Origin: Pegoplata infirma
Taxonomy: Eukaryota; Arthropoda; Insecta; Diptera; Anthomyiidae
Length of the DNA stretch: 64,000 nucleotides
Reading direction: 5' to 3'
NCBI GenBank assembly: GCA_963921195.1
Contig: OY992536.1
Span: 290,799,530-290,863,529, forward strand
Below the pieces are notes generated by a model. It saw nothing but the letters and a program-made list of their open reading frames with translations, did not search any database and was not told where the DNA came from. The position numbers were made by a program, and so were the translations under genes. This document shows, piece by piece, positions 23,817 through 33,700 of this stretch (the stretch's first letter is position 1; each line of letters starts with the position of its first letter).

Positions 23817-24416
23817 CACAGAAAAAAATATGGAGGAAACAAATTTGAGTAATCACTTGTTTAATTTTTAAAAAAAAATTTGAGTAATTTTTTAATTGAC
23901 GCAATTAAAAATTTACTCAAAAATTGAAAATAAAATTTGAGTAAATAATTTAATACAAATTTAATATTTTTTTTTATTTTTTTTTTTCTCTTGGTGTTTT
24001 GAATTCTCATTTAGTTTATTGTTTTTTGTATATGTATATGAAAGTTTGAAATCATCTTTATAAAATTTTACTTTGTCTTGAAGACATAAGTATATTTGGT
24101 AAAGTTTGTAAAAGCAATTTTTTTGGAAAAAAAAAATTAGAAACTTTTTAAACTTTTTAAAAAAATAGTTTGATACATTTTGAGTAAATTTTTACTTGAC
24201 ACAATTAAAAAGTTACTTAAAAATATTAAAAAATTTTGAGTAAAGATTTAATTGTGTGAATTAATAATTTACTCAAATTTTTTTAGTAAGCATTTAATAA
24301 TTTTTTATTAAAAGTTTACTCAATACTATTAAATCGTTTACTGGTGGAAAATTGAGTAATTTTTTACTTAATAGTATTAAAAATTTACTCAAAATTTTTT
24401 TTTATTTTTTTCTGTG
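23817..24416. mobile_element. CACAG-ended element flanked by CG (2-bp TSD)
   Basis: CACAGAAAAAAATA at 23817 is inverted as TATTTTTTTCTGTG ending at 24416. The dinucleotide CG flanks both ends (23815-23816 and 24417-24418). The interior consists of repeated TTGAGTAA/TTACTCAA words. At 600 bp it ends about 340 bp upstream of the transporter start codon. Confidence 0.65.
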
Positions 24417-24418
24417 CG

Positions 24419-24752
24419 TTTGATATGGTACAATTTCAAATCAGTGAGTGTAAAAGAAAACATTTTATCTTTATGATTCTAGCAGTGGCTGATAAAAATA
24501 GCACGTAAAAGTAGCAATTGAGTTTCGTTATTTTAAAAGTACCAGAACCTTTGCAAATTGCAAATAAATAATGATGCTTTCCTCTAATACAACAATGATA
24601 TGCCCGATCAGTTTGAAATGTGTCGCAGGTTCGCGTAGTTTATTTTGTTTAGAAATAAAAAAAAAAAAGTGAAAATAATAAAAGTGCTGTTAGCCTAGAT
24701 CAGTTCAGTGAATAATAAAAGAAAATAATTTAAAAACATAAAATCAATAAAA
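24419..24752 (+). promoter_or_regulatory. Proposed promoter / 5' UTR region of the SV2-like transporter
   Basis: This is the unique sequence between the upstream element and the start codon. A TCAGTT initiator-like match lies at 24700-24705, and no TATA box is obvious at -30. The start codon context is AAAAATGTC. The transcription start is inferred only. Confidence 0.3.
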
Positions 24753-27700
24753 ATGTCCTTTACAAAAAAAGATTTAAATAATTCAGAATCTCAAGTAGAA
24801 TCTAATGGCGTCCGTAAATCTTCTTCGGTTGTGCCACCGCGTTTATCCGTTCATAGTTTTACAAATGGCTCTATGGGAAAGGAAAAGGAAACGCAATTCG
24901 CGTATGAAGATGTTTTAGATATAATTGGATTTGGTAAAACTCAGTGGCTTATGTTAATTACATGTGGTCTTCTATTAATGATGGTTATCAATGAGACCAT
25001 GGGTATGAGTATTATAACAATTGCCTCACAGTGTGATTTTGCTATCACTTCTGTGGACAAGGCTATAATGAGTGCTGCTGCTTTTATAGGTAAGGGTGAA
25101 CAAATTAATAAAAAAAACATCAAACTCGATCATAACACTAGTTTACAACGAAATTACGCACTAGTGTAATTTATATGTTAAATGGACCGCTTAACTCAAA
25201 CATTTTATCGAAAAAAGTTTTCACGGATAATTTTTATTTAAAGTAATTTATTTTTTACGGTGAAAATTTCACTTAAATTTTAAACGCCTCAAATCGTAAT
25301 AAAACGTTTAAAAATCAACAACTTTTGACAATTATAAGAAAGAAACGATCATAACTAGAGTTTTTTTCCCCGGACTTTTAAATTTACCGGGAAAGCGAAT
25401 TCATTTTTAAATTTTCCGAGATCCCGGGAATTCCCGCAAAAACTAAAAACCCCAATTTGTTGTCAAAAAAATATATTAAAACCTTATGAATGCGATTACA
25501 CTATAAATAATGTTTTTAACACCATAAAAATCTTATTTCCCAGCAGAAATTTTGTTGGACTGGCAGCAGTTTTTGGAAAGGTAACTTGAGTCTTAAGATG
25601 CTCTGAAGAGCGCTGAAAAATCGCTATAAAGATGCAGTGAATTCATGTATCTTTTTAGAGCTGATTTAGGCAGAATAAAGATGAAGCACATTTGACTATT
25701 TCTGAAATACAAATTACAAAATCTGAAATAAAATTGACTATTTCTAAATACAATTGGAAAATCTACAATTGACTAATTCTGAAAATCAGTTGACTCCCTG
25801 CAAGCATTTGGAAGAAATATCGCCTAAGACATCCAATTATATTTAAATAATTTCCAATTATATTTCGAAAACTAGATGTTTTGCACCCGGCGTTGCCCGG
25901 GTTGGAAAAAAATATTAATTAATTAATTACAGTTTGTAATGCCCTATGGCTCCATCCTCGGTTAGGTGAAAATTCAATTTCGCATCATTTTACAACACCT
26001 CTTTCCGATCGCGCGCTGATATGGGCCATTGTTCCCGCAATTTACGTCTCTTAGTTCGATCGCCCCGCGTCGGTTAGTCAGTTAGTAAAAATTGGCTCAG
26101 CCGTTTTTGCATGATTGGGAAACTGGCAAAAATAATTTTTTAATAATGCAAAGGGCCGCAGCATTTTACAACGCCTTTGCCCAATCACGTGCTAATATGG
26201 CATATTGTTCCCGCCTCGGTTAGTACTATATGTGGTGAAAGTTTTGTTAAAATCAGTTTAGGTGCTTAAGCGTAATTACGGAACAGACAGAAAAAACTTT
26301 CAGTGTGATGCAAAGGGGCGTGGCAACTGACGCCCCGTGGTCGAAGTGCGCTGTGTTATGGTTTATAGTTCCCGCTTAGGAAATACTATATGTGGTGAAA
26401 ATTCCATTAAAATCGGTTAAGCCGTTTAGGCATGATTATGGAAAAGACAGAAATAACTTTCAATGTCATACAAAAGAGTGTGGGATTTTACTTCCCTTTG
26501 CCCAATCACGTTCTGATATGGCATATTGTTCCCGCTTCGGTTAGTACTTTTTGTGTTAAAAATTTCAATAAAATCGGTTCAGACTTTTAAGAGTGATTAC
26601 GGAATATGCAGAAATAACTTTCAATGTAATACAAAGGGTAGTGGACTTTTACGCCCATCCGTCAGAGCGCCCTCCTATTATAACCTATAGTGGCCGCCTG
26701 GGTTAGTACTATGTGTGGTGAAATTTTCATTAAAATCGGTTCAGACTTTTAAGCGTGATTACGGAACGCTTGGATTAGTACTATATGCGGTGAAAATTTC
26801 TTAAAATCGGTTCAGCCGTTTAAGCGTAATTGCTGAAAAGGCAGAAATAACGTTCAATATAATACAAAGGGGTATGGCATTTTACGCCCACTTGGCCGAT
26901 CGGTCTCTCTTTCCCACCTCGGTTAGTACTGTCTGCGGTGAAAATTTCACATAAATCGGTGCAGCCGTTTATCCGTGATTGTGGAGCAGATCGGTTCAGC
27001 CGTTTATCCATGATTGTGGAGCAGATAGATCAATTTATCGATTTAAAAAGAATCATATCCAGAGACATAAATATTTTCTATAGAAACAAATAATCATACT
27101 GCAAACTTTTATAATGCAGGTCTTAGAAAGAAAATTTCTCAGCTTATGAAAAAAAGTATCAGGTTCTGATAACACAGCGCAACAACCAAAATCGGAATGG
27201 TATGAAACCAAAAGCAAATGAAAGCATAACAAAAGCCTCGACACTTTTTAGTTCAGCGCTAGATTTTTTTATACGCATTTGAAGTTGGTGAACTTTTATT
27301 ATAATTATAATAATAATTGCTTGAAAATTGTATAAGGCGTATGATTAATTTTGTAATTGGCTTTAAATAACAATCATACGCAACGGTGAACAGTAGATTA
27401 TATTTATTAATTTGGCTATTCAGTAAGTAGGTACGGGACCGATTGCAGCGAAATTCATACCGGTTGTAGCTGACGTAATTTCGAGCTTAAGTTTAGGCTC
27501 TGATCCCCACATGTCCAATAAGTGCACCACCAGGGGCCCCTAATGCAGGACATGTTTAGTTCACAAAAGCTTTAATCTAGCGCTGAATTAAAAAAATGCC
27601 TTGTTATGTAAAATGTTAACTTTCTTTTGCTTTTGCTTTCATCTCATTCCGATGCGGAAAGTTCGATTTTGTATCACTGTGTAATTATATCCTATCGAGG

Positions 27701-30700
27701 ATTTAGATATTGTTAGACTTTTTTCATATCGTAAGTCCCAGATTTTATGAAATTTTTTAGTTAGAAGGTCTCTCTTTTTGGGTCTTTCTGGTACGCGCGT
27801 ACGTTTCTGTCATCAATATCAAGAATTTTAATAAAATCTCTAAAAAATCACATACAAAATAATATATAGAAGTGAAAAAATCAACAACTTCAAAGAAACT
27901 AAAATTCCACGGAATTCCGGCTCTATTTCCCGGGATTTCGGGACCTCAAATTTACGGGAATTCCAGTGAAAAACTCTAATCATAACAAAACTCAAATTTT
28001 ACTTTTTCACGCCAATTTAATTTGTCTTGTATAATAAAAATACTTTTTAATAATTTCCCTACAAATCCTCGCGTTGCCAAAATTTATTATGCCCTACACC
28101 ACTCTGTGGTACAGGGTATAATGAGCTGATGTTTGTAACTACCCGAAATATTGGTCCTATACCCACTTTCAAGTATACCGATCGACTCAGAATCACTTTT
28201 TGAGTCGATTTAGCGATGTCCGTCCGACCGTCCGTCCAATTTTTAACCGATTTGTCTAAAATTTGAAACTTAAGCTTCTTTTGACCCAAGGACGGACTCT
28301 ATTGAAATTGGAGAAAATCGGTCCATGTGTTGACCTAGCCCCAATACAAACTTCGCCTTTAAATTTGAGGCAAATGCCCCTAACAACCGTATTTTAATAG
28401 ATATCCTTTAATTTGGCAGGTAAACGTTTTTTGTATTCACAAACAGCCGTTCCGAATTTCAAAGGAATCGGACCAGTTCTTCTTGTAGCCCCCATACAAA
28501 CCACCCTCCCGATATTCACATTAATCTATAAAATTTGATGAAAATAGAAAACATTTGAATAAAATTTTGTTTGTGTGTTTTACAAATACCTTAAAAACCC
28601 AAAATTTTGATTATAATCGGACCATTTTTGGACTTAGGCCCCATATGAAAATTTCGCCCTGTAGCTACAATAGAGTAAACGATATTAAATTTTTAATGTG
28701 CAAGAGTGTCGCGATTTGTTGATTTTTGGGGAAATTGTGAAAATTGATTGATTGATTTTGAGCGATTCCATTGTTGTCCCATGATAAAAATTTTAGGATA
28801 TGTTCATTAGGACTTACACTATGAGAATACCAAGTAAAAAAATCGGGGGATACTATTCCCCATTTTCTCCTCCCTTTGCAACGACCTTTAAATAAGGGGG
28901 GCACCCCTTACTTTTTTTTTTGAAAATTTGTCTATGGTAGGTCTTGTTGAGCGTATTATGAGCCTTAAAACAAGAGAAAAATGGGCCCTGTAGCTACAAT
29001 AGAACTTGTGATATAAAATTTTTAAGGTGAAAGAGTGTTGCGATTTGGAGATTTTAAAGGAAAATTGTGAAAAATTTTGATTTTGAGCGAACCCATTGTT
29101 GTCCCAACATAAAAATTTTAGAGTATATTTTTTAAGACTCTCTCTATAAGATTACCAAGTAAAAAAAAATCGGAAGATACCATCCTCCCTATTTCCTCCT
29201 CCCTTTATCACGACCTTAAAATGAGGGAGGTAACCCTTATTTTTTCGACAATTTTTTGGTTATGGTAGGTCTTGTATAGCATATTATGAGCTTTAAAATA
29301 AACCAAAAATGGGCTCTCTAGCTATAATAGAACCCACGATATTAAGTTTTTAATGTGAAAAGAGTTGCGACTGGAAGATTTTGGGGGAATTTTGATCCCC
29401 CGTATTTTCGGCCACTGTTTACTTAGAGGGCTGAAAATAAGTGTGCATCAGTTTATTATATCTTAGGGTTACAACTAAACCAAATTTCATCAAAATCGGA
29501 GGGGGTCAAGAAAATGTTTAGCTATTTTAGATTGATTTCACTAAGAATGACCCGCATAACATTTCCCTTGCATTTTTCCATTAAAAATAATAACTCGATC
29601 GGTTAAAAATCGAAATCGGGAAAAAATTAAAAAAAACATGTCTTGCTATTGATAAGCTGAATATCCAAAAATTTTTAAAATCGATCGAATGGTTTTCGAG
29701 ATATAGCTATGTATTTGAAATTTTGGGATTTGTTTTTTAAAAATTCTTGATCGTAGGCAAAAACCGTAATTTTTTTTGGCAAATTTTAACGATATCTCGA
29801 AAACCGTTCGGTCGATTTTAAATTTTGTTTAATATTCGTGTTCAGCGCAACCAAAATTAATAAATATGATGTAAAGGAAGACACATATTTTTTTTATTTT
29901 GCCCCAATTGTATTCTCACAAATTTCATGGTGTGTGCGTGTGGCACGGCAATTTTTAACCGATCAAGCTCATATTTTTTTATCCTAACCTTACATTAAAC
30001 TGGCCTCCGATTTTGGAAAAAATAAGGTCCACCTTAATTACCAGACATTGAGCTAAAAATCAACGGTCTTAAGTAAGGTAAAATTTATGCACTATTTTGT
30101 AGTAATTTTTTCCTAGATTTTAGTTCATTTATATTTTTTAAGGAGGAATACCCCTAATACAAAATATATTTATAAAAGTACTTTTTTTAAGCGATTTTAT
30201 GATCTTTAGTAAACAAAACTTAAGAACTGTTGAAGCATGTTAGAAATTATGTTGAATCATATAATTACATTTTGACTATAGTTAAAATCTTATTATTCAA
30301 ATACTTTCAGGCGCATGTGTTTTAAATTTATTAGCCAGCGTTTTAATTGCTAACTAATTAAAATATTTGTTTATCTTTATTTCAGGCATTTTATGTTCGT
30401 CATACTTTTGGGGTTATTTAAGCGATATATATGGACGAAAGCCCATATTAATATATACAACGTTACTGGGCAATATAGTATCATTTATATCAATATTTAT
30501 AGCTAATTATTGGTTATATGTATTTCTAAGATTTTTAGTGGGAGCATTGTAAGTACAAATATTTCTTTATCGAAATTTCTATGAAAAATTATTTATTATT
30601 GTTAATTTCTTTCTAGTATCGCTGGTGCTTCTTCCACTACCTATGCCTTTTTGGGAGAATTTTTCACTGCCCGCCATAGACCGGTTGTCATTAATTATGC

Positions 30701-33700
30701 CAGTATGTTTGTGGGTTTGGCCATGACTTATGTTCCCGCTGTGGCTTGGCTGGTATTATCTATGGATTGGTCTTTAGATATATCCGATTCATTTGTTTTT
30801 CGTCCTTGGCGTTTATTGACTATTTTTAATATATTACCCGGTTTTATGGCCATTCTAATAATGACCACAATTCCCGATAGCCCCAAGATTTTAATGTCTA
30901 TGCGTAAAAATGATGAAGCTTATGAGGCTGTTAATTGGATTGCCAAACGTAATACGGGTAGATGTTTACAAGATTTTAAAGTTTTTAAGCTAATGGATGA
31001 AATGCCAACGGAATGTGATAAAATTTTAGCAACTACAAAATCAGTGTAAGTTGAAAAGATTTTTAAAAGTGTATTAAATATTTTATTTAAATTGTGCTTT
31101 TCTTTTGTTGTAATTTAATTACAGTTCTCAAATTATACAACAAATGTGGCGTGAAACGAGGCCATTGTTTAAAAGACCGCACGTTTTAAATTTTTTAATC
31201 AGTTGCACTGTTATGTGTGGTTTATTCTTTTGGTGAGTACAAAAAATACACTTTGACACTCGAAAACATGTAGAAAATTAAATTTCGTAAATTCTTCGAA
31301 TTTCGTGGTGCGAAACAACGAAATTTTTCTTAAAATGCACGAACGTTTTCGTTCATATAAAATAGGATTTTTTTTTGTAGAGTACGTTAATCCTCTATTG
31401 TCCGTTTTTGGCTGGATTACTCAATGATCCCTTATAAAATAACTGTCAGTTAAATTTAACTTTTCAATACAAATTTTGACATAAGGCTCCGTTAAATCGG
31501 CAGTTAGCAGCTAACTGGCCAATGAGTAATCCGCCCTTAATGGGTTATTTAAGTACGTACACACAAAAAAAAACATTGTAAAACGACAAGAAAAGTTTGT
31601 AACTTTTTTTTATGTTACAGATTTTTACCAATAATTTTGTAATTTTACAAGCTTTTTACCAATAAAATTGTTAATTTACAAATAAAACTTACAAGGAGGT
31701 TTCTTGACTTTAATATATTTTTTGCTACCTCCTATTTTACGAGAATTCCTTTGAAAAAGTACGAGATTTTTTATAAATTTACAAGATTTTTACCAATAAA
31801 ATTGTAAATTTACAACTTTCATGGCGGAATAAAACTTACAAGAAAAAAATTACAAAAAAAAAATTAAAATAACAAGGTTGGATGGGCGTCCGCCAATTTG
31901 GCGAATTCACTCGGAGGCCATAAGGCCCATTGTGATTCTCCTAAAGTTGTCTCCCTACTCCCCTCTGATATGCAAATTTCTACTTCTCAAACCACTCTGA
32001 TTCTCTAAGGTATTCTGCTAGAGATGTCAATGGGACACTGTTTAGGCAATCCAGGTCATCAAAAAATCGTTGCCCCAAATACTTAAGACGACGTTTCATC
32101 AGACCCGGATATTCACACAACAAGTGCTTCACTGACTCCTTCTCCTCCACTTCTCCACAACTTCTACAAAAGTCCCTGTCAGAAATTTCCATACGAACGG
32201 CCATTTGGCCGATTATACAGTGTCCTGCCAGTACTCCTACTAATAGGCTAACCGTCCGATTGCCAAAGGTAAGAAGACTTTCTGTCCTCTTAGGATTTGG
32301 CAGTGGCCACATGGTTCGCGATATCCTACACGTGGCCAGCGATATCCACCTATCCTTCATCCTATTCTCTGATATCCTATCAATTTCGTTCATCAACTCC
32401 ACTATACTAACCGAGATATCAGGTTTGACACGTTTCCCCACCTACCATTTCTTACATATTCATCAGCTAATTCGTTACCATCGACCCCCACTATGTCCAG
32501 GGACCCAGATTAGCTTGAGCGTGTGCTGACTGATTCGATGAAGGGATTGTATACAATTACTAACAATTATCGATTTTACAGTGTTTGACTGTAAGGCCTT
32601 CAGAGCTGCAAGACTATCCACAAAGATGTTGATGGCGCAAGGACTTAGGTCCTTTGTCATAATCATCTGCGCGGCTTTGTCAATTGAAAAAACCTCGGCC
32701 TGGAAAACACTTCCCATGTCCTTACTGAGGCCCTGATTTCGAGGCATTCAGAGTATACCCCCTAACCTGTACCCATCTCCATCTTCGATCCGTCCGTGAA
32801 AACAAAGATCGCATTCCCCGTTATAGCAGAGTTTTCCGCCCAGTCTTCCCTAGTTGGTATTTGGACTTCGAAGTTCCTATTAAAGTTCGTCTGCGGTGAG
32901 ATATAGTCGGTTTTCCGTTCTAATTCCGTCCCGCCCACCGTACTTAATATGGTCAAGTGTCCCCAAGAGCGTTGCTTAAGCATTAGTGACTCTCTTAACC
33001 TAAGAGCCGATTTTGCTGCTGTGCTCTTGATGAAGATATCTACAGGCTGAATGTTTCACTTCTAGACCGGCCTGGGGTGCTGTTCTACCCACGCACGCCA
33101 GTCGCTGTACCTTCTGTAGGTTGCAGAGATATGATTTCTTATCCGCTGCTTTCCACCACACAAGGGCCCCATAGGTAAGTATTGGTATAATTATCGCACT
33201 ATACATCCAGTGGATAATATACGGTTTTAGACCCCACCTCTTCCGAAAGTTCTTCTGCAGGTGTAAAAAGCATATAACGATTACACCCAGGTATTTCCAT
33301 CCAGTTTGGGAAGAACAAACCTGTCTATCTTAGTCCTTTTTGTAAACAAGACGAGTGCGGTTTTGGCACGATTGACTCCCAGACCGTTGTCCCTTGACCA
33401 CGTCAAGAGTATATTAAGTGCTGATTCCATGAGTTCACTAATCGATCACAACGTCATCAGCATAGGCAACCACCTTGATACCCAATCCGTTGAGTGACTC
33501 GAGGATTTCATTTATTAGAAGATTCCACAGAAGAGGAGAGATCACCCCCCTTGTGGTGTGCCCCTTGTAACTACTTTCCTCGCTTCACCATCACCTATCT
33601 TCGAGTTAATTGCCCTGCTTTTCAGCATGTTGCCCGTCCATAGAGTAATCTGATATTTTGACATTGTTAATCGCGCCTTCCACGTCCAGAAATGATGCCA

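Larger units (their letters stand above)
25356..27978. mobile_element. hAT-like element, 2.6 kb, TIR TAGAGTTTTT, 8-bp TSD, in transporter intron 1
   Basis: TAGAGTTTTTTTCCCCGGAC at 25356 and GGAATTCCAGTGAAAAACTCTA-type sequence ending at 27978 are inverted. The exact direct repeat ATCATAAC flanks them (25348-25355 and 27979-27986). Both ends carry CCCGGGA/TCCCGGG words and TAAATTTAC/TAAATTTACGGG. No transposase frame remains. The interior holds the roughly 160-bp repeat array and a foldback element. Confidence 0.8.
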
